Below, piece after piece: positions 1 through 11,497 of a DNA stretch of 51,967 bases. The notes under the pieces were generated by a model. It was not told the origin of the DNA. It was given only the letters and a program-made list of their open reading frames with translations, and ran no database searches. The DNA is from Gammaproteobacteria bacterium. GTDB lineage: Bacteria; Pseudomonadota; Gammaproteobacteria; JAKDMP01. A program made the translations under genes and the position numbers. How positions within the stretch are numbered: the first letter of the stretch is position 1; each line of letters begins with the position of its first letter. The stretch lies in contig JALUYA010000024.1 in assembly GCA_027018875.1 (NCBI GenBank), positions 1 to 51,967 of the forward strand, given 5' to 3'.

Positions 1-390
1 AGCCACGTGCTCTGCGCTTGGCGGACTGGAACAGCCCGTTGAGGGCTTCCAGGAAGCCATTGGTTTGTCGGGTCTGTGCCCAGGCGACGATGCCCTCGAA
101 GTGATTGCGGATCATCTGGGCAACCTTGGAGCGCATGACGTTGGTGCACCACTACCGAAGGAGGCCGGAGACGACATGGATCTGTTTGCGATCAAGGATC
201 TCGCGCAGTTATTCGCGCTAAACCCAGGCCCTCGCGGTGCGCCGGGTGGTCAGTCTGGCGAGCAAGGGGTCGAGTTCGGCGCGGGCGGCGGCGCTGAGGT
301 CGTTGTAATCGTGCAACAGCGCCCAGCGCATCCCCTTCAGATCGGCGCGCTCTTCTGCTCCAGGCGCCGGGTCTCGTCCAGCGCCTTGCG
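1..390 (-). pseudogene. ISL3-family transposase, C-terminal remnant
   Basis: The minus strand encodes the C-terminal part of an ISL3-type transposase, with segments such as LKGMRWALLHDYNDL, RTARAWV, FEGIVAWAQTRQTNGFLEAL and FQSAKRRARG. The reading is broken: stop codons fall in frame at 218-220, 209-211 and 152-154, and a frame change is needed near 355 to join the DETRRLEQK part to the LKGMRW part. The fragment runs off the left end of the window. Its N-terminal half lies at 699-1001 and the catalytic middle is missing. The family assignment rests on remembered family sequence. Confidence 0.8.
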
Positions 391-698
391 CATCCCCGCA
401 AACCCGTACTCGCTGAGTATTCCATAGACCCCTTCCAATGGGGTGGTATCCTTGACTCAACAGGCCATCGGTTGTCTCCTTTCGTTTGGTTGGTAAAAAA
501 TCCCTTCGAAAGAATACGCCATGGCCTGTCACTTGCGCCTCAGACCAATTTACAGAAAGCATGGTACACACGCCAAACAAGAAATCGGAGCAGCGCCGCA
601 TAGCTACGGATGGGACAGAATACACAGCTTGAATTCAGCTGCTTTCTGCCTTGACAATGGGATCCACTTTACACCGCCTGGGTCGAGGCCTTTTTGCA

Positions 699-1001
699 TC
701 AGTCAATCACCAACGCCTCATACAGCGCACCAAAGCCCGAACCCGGCTCCGCGCACCGGATCCGAGGCAGCTCCGCCACCAGTAGCGTCTTGAGCCGGCA
801 AGTGTCCAAATGCCGCCACTGCCGAGGCCGTCGGTCATAGCCGGGACAGCAGGCTCCGCATTTTGGACAGATCTGCCTGGCCTCCGGCTTCTGCCCCACA
901 TGCACCTTGACCTCGCCTGCCTTCAGCTCCGGTTCAATCTCCGAGACCTCACACGGTGCCTGGATGCCCAATATCCGCCTGTATGGCTCTTTGTCTCTCA
1001 T
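699..1001 (-). pseudogene. ISL3-family transposase, N-terminal remnant
   Basis: An ATG at 1001 opens a 100-aa frame beginning MRDKEPYRRILGI and containing the N-terminal zinc-finger region of ISL3 transposases (CPKCGACCPGYDRRPRQWRHLDTC). About 12 residues normally present between RIRC and the AEPGS motif appear to be deleted, and the frame stops after FGALYEALVID, where the full protein would continue. Together with 1-390 this is one dead transposase whose centre has been replaced by about 300 bp (391-698) in which no gene is recognised. Confidence 0.8.
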
Positions 1002-1095
1002 CCCCTATACCTCACCCCCTATATACGCTGATCCACCCACTCGATCAGGGGAAGGCCCCGCGGGTCAATTGGTTGGGCCATAGAGCGGCACCGGA

Positions 1096-1593
1096 TCAAC
1101 GATCAATCGCGGCGATCCAGCGCGCGACGATCCGCTCGAGCCCCACCCGATCTTCGGCATCAAAACGCTTCACCACCGGCGCATCCAGATCCAGCACTCC
1201 AATCAATACCCCATCGGCGGCATTCAATGGGACCACGATTTCCGATCGGGAATGGACATCACAGGCGATATGATCCGTAAAAGTACTTACATCATCTACA
1301 ATTAAAGTTTCGCGCCGCTCGGCTGCGGCGCCACAAACCCCGCGCCCGAGGGGGATCCGTACGCAGGCGGGAAGACCTTGAAATGGACCCAGTACCAACT
1401 CGTTTCCGCTCAGGAAATAAAATCCGGCCCAGTTCAGTTGCGGCAGGGAATGAAATAATAAAGCAACCAAGTTGGCCGCATTGGCGATGCGCTCATGCTC
1501 CCCGTCCAGTAAGGCCTCTACCTGTTGCTCCAGTGCCGCATACAAGCCGGGTTTATCATCGATGTGCGGAGTAGTCTTTCGGGGCTCAAACAT
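1096..1593 (-). CDS. msrC: Free methionine-(R)-sulfoxide reductase (GAF domain)
   Basis: A 165-aa cytoplasmic protein made of a single GAF fold, the usual size for fRMsr. These enzymes reduce free methionine-R-sulfoxide using a thioredoxin-recycled disulfide. The three cysteines expected of the family are present at residues 77 (LPAC), 87 (RGVC) and 111 (HIAC), as are NWAGFYFL, LGPFQG and the DVHSRSEIVVPL segment. The ATG overlaps the stop of the upstream alcohol dehydrogenase gene by 8 nt, so the two are probably translationally coupled. The function is assigned from motifs and is confident. Confidence 0.9.
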   Translation of the reverse strand: MFEPRKTTPHIDDKPGLYAALEQQVEALLDGEHERIANAANLVALLFHSLPQLNWAGFYFLSGNELVLGPFQGLPACVRIPLGRGVCGAAAERRETLIVDDVSTFTDHIACDVHSRSEIVVPLNAADGVLIGVLDLDAPVVKRFDAEDRVGLERIVARWIAAIDR

Positions 1594-2593
1594 CGTCTGT
1601 TTCCGGGGTCAACACGGCAGCACCTTCAAATCTGCCGGCGCGCAGATCGTCCAGCGCCTCATTCGCCGCGCCGAGCGGATAGGGATGCGTCGCGATATCC
1701 AGTCGGGACTCCCGGGTCACCCGGAAAAAATCCACGCCGTCGGCGCGGGTCAGGTTCGCCACCGAACACAGCCTTCTTTCCCCCCATAGCAGGGAATAGG
1801 GGAACCGGGGGATATCGGACATGTGGATGCCGCCGCAGACTACGCTGCCGCCGGGGCGTACCGCGGCAAGCGCGGCGGGAACCAGAGCGCCCACCGGTGC
1901 GAATATCAGCGCTGCATCCAGCGGCTCGGGCGGCATCTCGTCCGACCCCCCGGCCCAGGCGGCGCCGAGTCGACGCGCGAACGCTTGGGTGCGTTCATCG
2001 CCCGGTCGCGTGAAGGCATAGACCCGTTTGCCCTGTACGCGCAAAATCTGCGCCAGTATGTGGGCCGCGGCCCCGAAACCGTAGAGACCCACCCGTTCCG
2101 CCCGGCCCGCCAGACGCCAGGTACGGTAGCCGATCAGGCCGGCGCACAGAAGCGGCGCCATCGAGAGGTCTTCTCCCGGCGGCAACCGATAGACGAAATC
2201 GGCGCGTGCGGCCAAATATTGTGCGTATCCGCCGGGGCGGGAGAAGCCAGTAAACTCGGCCTTCGGACACAAATTCTCCTCGCCACGAAGACAATATTCG
2301 CACTCGCCGCAAGCGCCCCCGAGCCAGGCCACACCCACCCGTGTGCCGAGAGAAAACCCTTCGACGCCATCGCCCAAGGTCGCTACGTGCCCCACGACCT
2401 CGTGGCCGGGAATCACCGGCCAGGACGGCGGCACCAAGTCCCCATCGAGGATATGCAGGTCCGTGCGACAGACGCCACAGGCGTGGACCCGAACCAGGAT
2501 CTCCCCCGGCCCGGGCCGGGGTCGGGGGATACGCCGCTCCACCAACCGCCCGCCCGGCCCGTCCAACACCATGGCCTTCATGTAATTTTCCAT
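1586..2593 (-). CDS. Zinc-dependent alcohol dehydrogenase family protein
   Basis: A 335-aa medium-chain dehydrogenase/reductase. The catalytic-zinc site is seen as CGVCRTDLH (Cys42 the likely ligand) and GHEVVGH near residue 63. The structural-zinc loop CGECEYCLRGEENLC carries four cysteines. The nucleotide-binding turn reads GLYGFGAAAHI, the pattern of a subgroup of bacterial alcohol dehydrogenases. The substrate cannot be told. The start at 2593 has an AGAGG box 7 nt upstream; a second ATG lies at 2581. It follows lipA by 97 bp on the same strand and overlaps msrC, so it may be part of a small redox operon. Confidence 0.85.
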   Translation of the reverse strand: MENYMKAMVLDGPGGRLVERRIPRPRPGPGEILVRVHACGVCRTDLHILDGDLVPPSWPVIPGHEVVGHVATLGDGVEGFSLGTRVGVAWLGGACGECEYCLRGEENLCPKAEFTGFSRPGGYAQYLAARADFVYRLPPGEDLSMAPLLCAGLIGYRTWRLAGRAERVGLYGFGAAAHILAQILRVQGKRVYAFTRPGDERTQAFARRLGAAWAGGSDEMPPEPLDAALIFAPVGALVPAALAAVRPGGSVVCGGIHMSDIPRFPYSLLWGERRLCSVANLTRADGVDFFRVTRESRLDIATHPYPLGAANEALDDLRAGRFEGAAVLTPETDDV

Positions 2594-2690
2594 GAATCAA
2601 CCTCTTGGCAACAGCAACAAACGAAAAGCGTGAACCAATGCCTCTCCCCCGGCCCAATATACTCTCGGAACGGCCCTCAGATCAGCACGA

Positions 2691-3692
2691 TTATTCCCCG
2701 ACGGGCAGACCGACATTATTGTGCTCAAACACCTGTTTGGCGCGATAACTCGAGCGCACAAACGGGCCGGAGACCACTTCCATGAATCCCCGTTCAAGAC
2801 CCCACTCGCGATAGCGGGAAAAATCCTCGGGCGGAACATAACGCCGGACCGGAAGATGATTCTTCGTCGGCTGCAGATACTGGCCCAGGGTAACGATATC
2901 CACCCTGGCCGCGCGACAATCATCCAAGGCATGGCGGATCTCATCCTCGCTTTCGCCGAGCCCCAGCATGAGACTGGTCTTGGTAAATAGATCGGGACGA
3001 TGCCGCTTGGCGTAAGCCAACACATCCAGCGTTTGGCGGTACCCCGCGCGCCGATCCCGCACCATGCCGGTCAAACGCTCGACCGTTTCCAGGTTCTGAG
3101 CATAAACTTGCAGGCCCGAGTCCACCACGGTCGCAATAGCAGCTTTATCGCCACGGAAATCCGGAGTGAGCGCCTCGACGGCGGTCTTCGGGTTGACACG
3201 GCGGATTTCCCTCACGCAAGCGGCATAATGCGCCGCTCCTCCATCCTCGAGATCATCGCGATCGACCGAGGTGATAACCACGTACCCGAGCCCCATGAGA
3301 TGTACCGAGTCGGCCGTGCGCCGCGGCTCCTCCGGGTCCAGCCAACCGTGCGGATTACCCGTATCCACGGCACAAAAACGGCAGGCACGGGTACACACCG
3401 AACCCATGATCATGATAGTTGCGGTTCCCTGCGTCCAGCATTCGCTGATATTCGGGCACATGGACTCTTCACAAACGGTGGCCAAGCGATGCCCATGTAC
3501 ATTCCGTTTGATTGACTCATATCCCGTTCCGCCCGGTAGTCGTACCCGTAACCAGGCCGGCTTGGGTACGGAATCCGTCGCTTCCGCACCCCGAGATCGG
3601 GCCTTTATACCGTTCTTAACCGCAGTAAAACCCTGCTCGGTGGTGTATTTACCGCCGCTTGCAACGCCGGAGACCGCCTTTAACCGTTTCAT
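2691..3692 (-). CDS. lipA: Lipoyl synthase
   Basis: Radical-SAM enzyme that inserts two sulfurs into protein-bound octanoyl groups to give lipoate for pyruvate and 2-oxoglutarate dehydrogenases and glycine cleavage. The auxiliary cluster ligands ([12 protein letters not shown]), the radical-SAM motif CTRACRFC and the C-terminal RSSY motif with its serine ligand are all visible. The ATG at 3692 is chosen (333 aa) because it has an AAAGGCGG box close upstream; an in-frame ATG at 3716 has no ribosome binding site. lipB is not adjacent, unlike in E. coli. Confidence 0.95.
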   Translation of the reverse strand: MKRLKAVSGVASGGKYTTEQGFTAVKNGIKARSRGAEATDSVPKPAWLRVRLPGGTGYESIKRNVHGHRLATVCEESMCPNISECWTQGTATIMIMGSVCTRACRFCAVDTGNPHGWLDPEEPRRTADSVHLMGLGYVVITSVDRDDLEDGGAAHYAACVREIRRVNPKTAVEALTPDFRGDKAAIATVVDSGLQVYAQNLETVERLTGMVRDRRAGYRQTLDVLAYAKRHRPDLFTKTSLMLGLGESEDEIRHALDDCRAARVDIVTLGQYLQPTKNHLPVRRYVPPEDFSRYREWGLERGFMEVVSGPFVRSSYRAKQVFEHNNVGLPVGE

Positions 3693-3742
3693 GACCCGCC
3701 TTTTGAGTTCAAGCATTAATATTGTCGCATGTTCGACACCAA

Positions 3743-4135
3743 TCAGTCGCCACGCCTCTTGAGTTTCGCCAAAAGTCGTCGGTCACGGCGCCCGGGCCGA
3801 CTCCGAGGCATCCGCAATTCTTGCCTGTGCTGATCCCTTGCCGCGGCGACCGCAGCCAGGCTCGCAGCCGATTCCCGGTATAGCAACCGGGCGACGGCGG
3901 CAGGTCCACGACGCCCGGAGAGTCCCAGCACGAGGATCTCCCGCTGCACGCCTTCGCAGCGAATTATCAACCTCTCGCCACCACGCAATCGCCTCCCGGC
4001 CCTGGCCACCGAGTCATCGACACGCACATGACCCGCCTTGACCGCAGCGGTGGCCCGGGGTCGGGTCTTGTAAAACCGAGCCGCCCACAGCCACCGGTCC
4101 AGCCGAATCGGAACCGATTCATCACTCGCATCCAT
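3743..4135 (-). CDS. hslR: S4-domain ribosome rescue protein (Hsp15)
   Basis: A 130-aa basic protein with an N-terminal S4 RNA-binding domain ([28 protein letters not shown]) and an arginine/lysine-rich C-terminus ending [12 protein letters not shown]. Hsp15 binds stalled 50S subunits carrying nascent chains after heat shock and helps recycle them. The start at 4135 (MDASDES) is chosen because the longer frame to 4216 would run back into the divergent kbl gene. It is transcribed divergently from kbl, with 43 bp between the starts. Confidence 0.88.
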   Translation of the reverse strand: MDASDESVPIRLDRWLWAARFYKTRPRATAAVKAGHVRVDDSVARAGRRLRGGERLIIRCEGVQREILVLGLSGRRGPAAVARLLYRESAASLAAVAAARDQHRQELRMPRSRPGRRDRRLLAKLKRRGD

Positions 4136-4146
4136 CACCGCAAAAG

Positions 4147-4152
4147 TATAAT
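4147..4152 (+). promoter_or_regulatory. Candidate -10 box for kbl-tdh
   Basis: A perfect TATAAT lies 27 bp before the kbl ATG in the short hslR-kbl divergent gap. No good -35 box is seen at the proper distance, so either an activator or a different start site may be involved. Motif only. Confidence 0.4.
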
Positions 4153-4178
4153 GTCTCAAACCAATCCGGAGTCCGAAA

Positions 4179-5378
4179 ATGCCACGCCCTTCACTCGACT
4201 TCCTGACCGATGCCATTGAACAACTTCACCGCGAGGGTTTATACAAGTCCGAGCGCATTCTCGCAGGCCCGCAGGGAGCGGAGATCGAATTGGCCGATGG
4301 CAGGCAAGCCATTAATTTATGCGCCAACAACTATCTCGGCTTGGCCGGGAACCCGGATCTGATTCGAACCGCCCAGGCAGCACTGAACCGCTATGGCTAC
4401 GGCATGGCCTCGGTCCGCTTTATTTGCGGAACACAAACCGTACACAAGGAACTCGAGGCGCACATCAGCCGTTTTCTAGGCATGGATGATGCCATCCTCT
4501 ACGCCTCGTGTTTCGATGCCAACGGCGGACTGTTCGAAACGTTACTCGGAGAAGAAGACGCGATCATCTCCGACGAGCTGAACCATGCAAGCATCATAGA
4601 CGGGGTACGCCTGAGCAAGCCCCGGCGCCTGCGTTACCGTAACAACGACATGGCCGAACTGGAGGTGCGGCTGCAGGAAAGCGCTAATGCCCGGGTGCGG
4701 CTGATTGCCACCGACGGGGTCTTTTCAATGGACGGTGTGGTGGCCAACCTGAAAGAGATCTGTGACCTGGCCGAACGCTACACGGCACTGGTGATGGTGG
4801 ACGACTCTCACGCCACCGGATTCATGGGAGCCAATGGCCGCGGAAGCCACGAATACCGCGGCGTAATGGGCCGAGTCGACATCATTACCACCACCTTCGG
4901 CAAGGCACTCGGCGGCGCCTCCGGCGGCGTAACCGCTGGACGACGGGAAATCATCGAATGGTTGCGTCAGCGATCACGCCCCTACCTGTTTTCCAACTCG
5001 CTCGTTCCCGCCATTGCCGCCACCACGATTCACGTACTCGATAAACTGGAGGAAAACGCCGAACTGCGCAAACGCTTGCATGAGAATGCGAGTTACTTCC
5101 GCGCCGGGCTCGAAACCCTCGGATTCAATTTGATTCCCGGCGAACACCCAATCATCCCGGTGATGCTCGGCGACGCCCACCTAGCCGAGGAAATGGCCGC
5201 CCGGTTGCTCGACGAGGGCGTTTACGTCACCGGCTTTTCCTATCCGGTGGTTCCCAGGGGGAAGGCTCGCATCCGCACCCAGATGTCGGCGGCCCTGACC
5301 CGTGCCCACCTGGACCGGGCACTGGCCGCCTTTGAAAAGGTGGGACTGAAACTTCACATAATCGGTCGATCGGTATGA
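4179..5378 (+). CDS. kbl: Glycine C-acetyltransferase (2-amino-3-ketobutyrate CoA ligase)
   Basis: A 399-aa fold-type I PLP enzyme that cleaves 2-amino-3-ketobutyrate with CoA to glycine and acetyl-CoA, the second step of threonine breakdown. Visible family marks are [35 protein letters not shown] and the PLP-lysine segment [13 protein letters not shown]. The length matches the E. coli enzyme (398 aa). The ATG follows a GGAG at about 8 nt. The tdh start overlaps its stop by 4 nt (ATGA), the usual kbl-tdh arrangement. Confidence 0.96.
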   Translation: MPRPSLDFLTDAIEQLHREGLYKSERILAGPQGAEIELADGRQAINLCANNYLGLAGNPDLIRTAQAALNRYGYGMASVRFICGTQTVHKELEAHISRFLGMDDAILYASCFDANGGLFETLLGEEDAIISDELNHASIIDGVRLSKPRRLRYRNNDMAELEVRLQESANARVRLIATDGVFSMDGVVANLKEICDLAERYTALVMVDDSHATGFMGANGRGSHEYRGVMGRVDIITTTFGKALGGASGGVTAGRREIIEWLRQRSRPYLFSNSLVPAIAATTIHVLDKLEENAELRKRLHENASYFRAGLETLGFNLIPGEHPIIPVMLGDAHLAEEMAARLLDEGVYVTGFSYPVVPRGKARIRTQMSAALTRAHLDRALAAFEKVGLKLHIIGRSV

Positions 5379-6412
5379 AGGCGCTGGTCAAGTCCCGGGC
5401 CAAACCGGGCATCTGGTGTGAAGAGGTGCCCGAACCCCTGCTCGGACACAATGATGTTCTGATCAAAATACACAAGACCGCGATCTGCGGTACCGACATC
5501 CACATTTACAATTGGGACGAATGGGCCCGGCAAACCATCCCGGTTCCCATGGTCGTGGGGCATGAGTTCGTCGGTGAAATCGTCACGCTGGGCAGCGAAG
5601 TCCAAGGACTCAAGGTAGGGCAACGCGTTTCGGGAGAAGGCCATATCACCTGCGGTTATTGCCGCAACTGTCGTGCCGGAAGACGCCATCTCTGCCCTAA
5701 CACACAGGGTATCGGCGTCAATCGCCCCGGCGCCTTTGCTGAATACCTGGCTCTGCCGGCGCTCAACACCACCCCTCTGCCGGATTCCATCCCCGATGCC
5801 ATTGCCGCATTTCTGGATCCCTTCGGTAATGCCACCCACACCACGCTGTCCTTCGATCTGGTTGGTGAAGATGTGCTGATCACCGGTGCCGGTCCCATCG
5901 GCTGCATGGCGGCGGCCATCGCCCGCCATGCCGGAGCCAGAAAAATTGTCGTCACCGACATCAACGACTACCGCCTCGGCCTAGCCCGGAACATGAGCGC
6001 AGACCGGGTGGTGAATGTCGAGCATGAGTCCATTGCAGAGGCCATGCGGGAACTCGGCATGAAGGAAGGCTTCGATATCGGACTGGAAATGTCGGGTAAT
6101 CCCCGGGCATTGCGCCAAATGCTCGGCGTCATGGCCAATGGGGGAAAGATAGCCTTGCTCGGCATTTCGTCCGCCGAGGCGGCAATCGACTGGAGTCAGG
6201 TTATCTTCAAGGGTCTCGTGCTCAAGGGGATTTATGGACGCGAAATGTTTGAAACCTGGTACAAAATGATTGCCATGCTAGACTCCGGACTTGACTTGAC
6301 GCCGATCCTGACGCACCAATTACCCTGTAAACAGTTCCAGGAAGGGTTTGACATCATGCGCTCGGGCCACTCCGGGAAGGTAGTGCTAGACTGGAGTGAT
6401 ATCCCCGGCTAG
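5375..6412 (+). CDS. tdh: L-threonine 3-dehydrogenase
   Basis: A 345-aa zinc-dependent medium-chain dehydrogenase that oxidises L-threonine to 2-amino-3-ketobutyrate with NAD+. The catalytic zinc site is [14 protein letters not shown] plus GHEFVGE. The structural zinc loop is [15 protein letters not shown], followed by the Tdh-specific [16 protein letters not shown]. The coenzyme site reads [15 protein letters not shown]. The start overlaps the kbl stop (ATGA), so the two enzymes of the unstable-intermediate pathway are coupled. Length is typical of the family. Confidence 0.96.
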   Translation: MKALVKSRAKPGIWCEEVPEPLLGHNDVLIKIHKTAICGTDIHIYNWDEWARQTIPVPMVVGHEFVGEIVTLGSEVQGLKVGQRVSGEGHITCGYCRNCRAGRRHLCPNTQGIGVNRPGAFAEYLALPALNTTPLPDSIPDAIAAFLDPFGNATHTTLSFDLVGEDVLITGAGPIGCMAAAIARHAGARKIVVTDINDYRLGLARNMSADRVVNVEHESIAEAMRELGMKEGFDIGLEMSGNPRALRQMLGVMANGGKIALLGISSAEAAIDWSQVIFKGLVLKGIYGREMFETWYKMIAMLDSGLDLTPILTHQLPCKQFQEGFDIMRSGHSGKVVLDWSDIPG

Positions 6413-6548
6413 GAACCTGCCGGACTTAGGAATAATCTACTGCATTAATTAATAGGATAGCGTCCAAAAAAATTCCGACCCCTCGTTGCATGGCCCCACT
6501 ATGTGCTATAAAACCTAAAATATTTTGACCCGCTTTCCACCGCGCTTG

Positions 6549-8074
<1,526 letters not shown>

Positions 8075-8089
8075 GAGTATCCAGTAAAA

Positions 8090-8977
8090 TCAGTGCTTGC
8101 GCTGCTTCCCATTCCCCTGATCCAATGTTTTAAACCAGGGACTTGCCGTTGAGATAACCACTACGCGGGTATCACCTTTGAACAAAGCCCGCCGTTCCTC
8201 TTCCAGCGCAAAAAAGAAACGGAAAAACCCAGGGGCGCGCCGTTCGGCTTGCGCATACCATTCCGCCACCTGGGCTTCGCTGCCGCCACGCACCTTGGCC
8301 GCCTGTATTTGCGCGGTGACGAGCAGGGCCTCACGCTTGTCTGCCGCTGCCTGCCGAATCTGGCGAACGGCTTGGTCTATTTGCAGTTTCGCGGCCGTGA
8401 GGCGAGTCGTTGCCACCGTCGTCATTTTAGCGACAATTTGTTCCCGGTTCCGATCAGGTAGAGATGCCGCGGTAATATAGACACCCTCCAGCGTAATACC
8501 CAGTTTCGCGGCTTCCGCCCGAGCTGCTCCGAGCAGTTTTCCCTCAAGAACCGAAACGGTAACCGTCCCCATCTCCTTGATCTCCGGATTACTGAATACC
8601 TTCTGTGCCACGGCATTAAACCGGGCACCCACGGAAGCGGGATTATCGTGAGTCGCCCGGTAGTAGACGCGTGGACTGGAAATCCGCCAGGCCAAAGTGT
8701 AAGCGTAATTCGGCGTGGCTTGTCGCCGAGGCTGCTTGGGCTTACTATTGGATTGGCCGCTTACCAGCCTCACGCGAGTATCCAGAATAATGACACGATC
8801 GAGTAGGGGCCATTTCCAGTGCAGCCCGGGGCTGGACTGGCCGGAACTGACCTGCCCGTTCCGTAATACCAAGGCTGCCTGCCCTGGTTTCAACACATAG
8901 GTAGAAGCAAAAACAACCAGGGCGAGCGCCACCAAAAACGCACCGATAGCCGGAGCTCGCATATTCGGGTTCTTCAC
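8090..8977 (-). CDS. hflC: Protease modulator HflC (SPFH domain)
   Basis: A 295-aa inner-membrane protein with one N-terminal membrane segment (IGAFLVALALVVFASTYVL) and a periplasmic SPFH/band-7 domain. HflC and HflK form a large cage around FtsH and control its proteolysis. Visible features are RNGQVSSGQSSPGLHWKWPL, the helical Ala/Gln/Arg-rich region (AAAKLQIDQAVRQIRQ) and FFALEEERRALFKGDTRVV. The start is GTG at 8977, overlapping the hflK stop (GTGA) with a GGAG 6 nt upstream; the alternative is ATG at 8962. Confidence 0.92.
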   Translation of the reverse strand: MKNPNMRAPAIGAFLVALALVVFASTYVLKPGQAALVLRNGQVSSGQSSPGLHWKWPLLDRVIILDTRVRLVSGQSNSKPKQPRRQATPNYAYTLAWRISSPRVYYRATHDNPASVGARFNAVAQKVFSNPEIKEMGTVTVSVLEGKLLGAARAEAAKLGITLEGVYITAASLPDRNREQIVAKMTTVATTRLTAAKLQIDQAVRQIRQAAADKREALLVTAQIQAAKVRGGSEAQVAEWYAQAERRAPGFFRFFFALEEERRALFKGDTRVVVISTASPWFKTLDQGNGKQRKH

Positions 8978-10041
8978 GGTTTGCTCCCGGACTTGGCCTG
9001 CGTAACCGGTGTGCTGGCGGGGGCCGGTACGCTTGCCGCCGGTGGCAAACGTGACAGGCTAACCACCCGCACAGGGCCAACCACCACCACCCTGGGGGCT
9101 ATAGACAAAGCCTCGGCGCGAGCCTGGCCACGCAGTAACATTTTCAAAACGGACGGGTTTTTTCTCCAGGCCGGTAACAATGCATTGAACCGGGAAATCT
9201 CTACCCGAGCCCGGGCAATTTGGTCCGCCGCGGCACGCTTTGCCTTGGTAATAACCACCCGGGCCTGCTCCTGAGCCTTAACCAACATGGCCCGGGCCTC
9301 CACTCTAGCCTTTCTGCGTGCTGCTTCAATCTGTTTCCCGGTACGATTGAGACGCATCTGCACTGAAGCCACCGACCCGGGAAATCGAATTTGCCCAAGA
9401 GTAACCGAACTCAAGACAATGCCGAATCGATCCGCATTCACGATTGCGGTCAACCGCCGAGTTAATACCGCCTCGATATTACTCAGCCGCGCGTCCTGGA
9501 GTTCGGCAAGTGTGTGTGTAGCTGCTACCTGAATCGCGGCATTACGCGCCAGGGCACTCAAAAATTGGACGGGATGCGCCAGGCTGAACAGATAAGTGAC
9601 CGGACGGGTGACCCGATAATGCAATGTCAGTCCAAGGCTGGCCAATTTCCCGTCCTGGGTTAACATGGTTTCGCGTTGGCTGATCGATCGCTGCTCAGAC
9701 ACATCCACCAAGAGTGTATTGGCTATCGGCCAGGGCCAATTCCAATGCAGGCCGGGACCGCTGAGCCCGGTATAGGCGCCAAAACGAAGTTGCACGGCCC
9801 TGTTATTGGCGGGGACCTGATAAAACCCTGTCAGCAGCCAAATGACCAGCAGAATGGGTAACCCCATCCACCAACGGAACCGAAACCCGGAAGGAGGCGA
9901 CTTACCCGTGGAAGCTCGGCGCGGGTGTTGCTTCCATTGGCGCAAACGGTTGCGAATCCGGCGCACCATTTCATCGACGTTGCCTTCTTCGCGTCCTCCA
10001 TTCCACGGGTCATGATCGCGCCCGGACTCATTCCTGCTCAT
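8974..10041 (-). CDS. hflK: FtsH protease modulator HflK (SPFH domain)
   Basis: A 355-aa partner of HflC. The N-terminus MSRNESGRDHDPWNGG resembles the Asp-Pro-Trp start of other HflK proteins. It is followed by a basic stretch, one membrane segment (LPILLVIWLLTGFYQV) and an SPFH domain with RAVQLRFGAY and GPGLHWNWPWPI. The start at 10041 is chosen on this similarity although no strong ribosome binding site precedes it. A TTG at 10080 in frame would add 13 residues. A Pro-rich tail ends the protein. Confidence 0.92.
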   Translation of the reverse strand: MSRNESGRDHDPWNGGREEGNVDEMVRRIRNRLRQWKQHPRRASTGKSPPSGFRFRWWMGLPILLVIWLLTGFYQVPANNRAVQLRFGAYTGLSGPGLHWNWPWPIANTLLVDVSEQRSISQRETMLTQDGKLASLGLTLHYRVTRPVTYLFSLAHPVQFLSALARNAAIQVAATHTLAELQDARLSNIEAVLTRRLTAIVNADRFGIVLSSVTLGQIRFPGSVASVQMRLNRTGKQIEAARRKARVEARAMLVKAQEQARVVITKAKRAAADQIARARVEISRFNALLPAWRKNPSVLKMLLRGQARAEALSIAPRVVVVGPVRVVSLSRLPPAASVPAPASTPVTQAKSGSKP

Positions 10042-10072
10042 TTTAAATGAATTCTCACACCTTTCGAGGACA

Positions 10073-10141
10073 TCACCCAAGCAACGTCATACATGGCAAA
10101 CGGTGGAGCAGTCTAGCACGACGGCCCCTCCGTGGTTTCAT
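10073..10141 (-). other. Possible 22-codon leader ORF upstream of hflK
   Basis: In the hflX-hflK gap an ATG at 10141 is preceded by AGAGGAAAAA and opens a 22-aa frame (MKPRRGRRARLLHRLPCMTLLG). It stops at 10073, 31 nt before the hflK ATG. It is basic and resembles no protein known to me. It could couple translation into hflK, whose own start lacks a good ribosome binding site, or be chance. Confidence 0.25.
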
Positions 10142-10165
10142 TTTTTCCTCTGAACTCCGTATTTT

Positions 10166-11497
10166 TTAGTATACATCGACATCAATCCGCCGGGCACACT
10201 CGGGGGCGAAATGTCGGCGTAAACTTTCCAGCACAGCCTCGGGCATCCGCACCTGCAGCATCCAGCCTCCCTCCGGACGTGGTGTCTCATCGACCACTGC
10301 ATCCAATGCGAACAGGCGCGCCCGAAAGCGACCCGCAGCAGAATCCAGTTCAAGGCGAATGGCGGGCGATGACAATCCGCAGGCCTCGCCCATACTCCGG
10401 ATCAACGTGGCGACACCCATTCCACTCATTGCGGAAAGATAGACACGCGGAGGATGTTCACGAGAACCGGGGCGCCATCCGGGAATCCCATTCATCTGGT
10501 CGATCTTGTTATAGACCTCGAGCTGGGGAGTGTGGGCGCAACCGATCTCCGCTAACACCCGGTTGACTACGCCCACGTGTTCAGCGCTTTCCGGGTCGGC
10601 TGCATCAATGACATGAATCAATAGATCGGCTTCCCGTGCTTCGCTGAGAGTGGCCTTGAAGGCATCGATAAGCTCATGCGGCAACTCACTGACAAACCCC
10701 ACAGTATCGGCGAGAATCGCCTTCCCTATACCCGGCATATTGATCCGCCTCAACAGCGGATCCAGGGTTGCAAACAACTGATCCGCGACATAGGCATTCG
10801 CCCGGGTCAAGCGGTTGAACAGCGTGGTCTTGCCGGCATTGGTATAACCGACCAATGCAAACACTGGAATACCGTTGCGGCGGCGCAGCATGCGCCCGCC
10901 GGCACGGCGCCGTGCAACTGTTTCCAGCCGCCCTTCAAGCTGACGGATCCGCCGGCCTATGAGGCGCCGATCCACTTCCAGCTGGGTCTCCCCCGGTCCA
11001 CGCAATCCGATGCCACCCTTCTGACGCTCCAAGTGAGTCCAGCCACGCACCAGGCGGGTAGACAAGTGCTTCAGTTGGGCCCGCTCCACCGCAATCCGGC
11101 CCTCAAAACTTCGCGCCCGCCGAGCGAATATATCCAGGATGAGCCCGGTACGATCCAACACTCTAGCGTGAACCACCCGTTCAATATTGCGTTCTTGGGC
11201 GGGACTCAAAGATTCATCCACGAGCACCAGATCGGCCTCGAGCGCGGTAACCTGAACGGCAAGCTCAGCAGCCTTTCCACTACCAATAAAAAGTCGCGGA
11301 TCCGGGCGTAAACGGCGGTTATATACCTGACCGACAACTTGAGCCCCCGCAGCCTGTGCCAAGGCGAAAAATTCATTCTTGATCGGACTGCCGCCCCCGG
11401 CGCAGCATGTTCCAGCGCGATGAACCAAGATCGCTCGTTCCCCACCGGGGCGCAAAACGGTCTCAGAACCTTTCCGCAAGTTCCTCCTCGGAATCAT
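10166..11497 (-). CDS. hflX: Ribosome-associated GTPase HflX
   Basis: A GTPase that splits stalled 70S ribosomes. The N-terminal HflX domain ([39 protein letters not shown]), the glycine-rich linker ([20 protein letters not shown]) and the G domain ([33 protein letters not shown]) are all intact. The true start is uncertain. ATG 11497 overlaps hfq; TTG 11479, right behind an AGGAGG, and TTG 11455, which gives 429 aa and fits the E. coli N-terminus best, are alternatives. Confidence 0.93.
   Translation of the reverse strand: MIPRRNLRKGSETVLRPGGERAILVHRAGTCCAGGGSPIKNEFFALAQAAGAQVVGQVYNRRLRPDPRLFIGSGKAAELAVQVTALEADLVLVDESLSPAQERNIERVVHARVLDRTGLILDIFARRARSFEGRIAVERAQLKHLSTRLVRGWTHLERQKGGIGLRGPGETQLEVDRRLIGRRIRQLEGRLETVARRRAGGRMLRRRNGIPVFALVGYTNAGKTTLFNRLTRANAYVADQLFATLDPLLRRINMPGIGKAILADTVGFVSELPHELIDAFKATLSEAREADLLIHVIDAADPESAEHVGVVNRVLAEIGCAHTPQLEVYNKIDQMNGIPGWRPGSREHPPRVYLSAMSGMGVATLIRSMGEACGLSSPAIRLELDSAAGRFRARLFALDAVVDETPRPEGGWMLQVRMPEAVLESLRRHFAPECARRIDVDVY

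Noticed and set aside
218-625. 135-aa minus-strand frame as an independent gene
   Set aside because: It joins unrelated upstream sequence to a piece of the ISL3 transposase and stops at one of that pseudogene's in-frame stops.
1823-2785. 320-aa plus-strand frame
   Set aside because: Antisense to the alcohol dehydrogenase gene, which has full zinc motifs and a good start.
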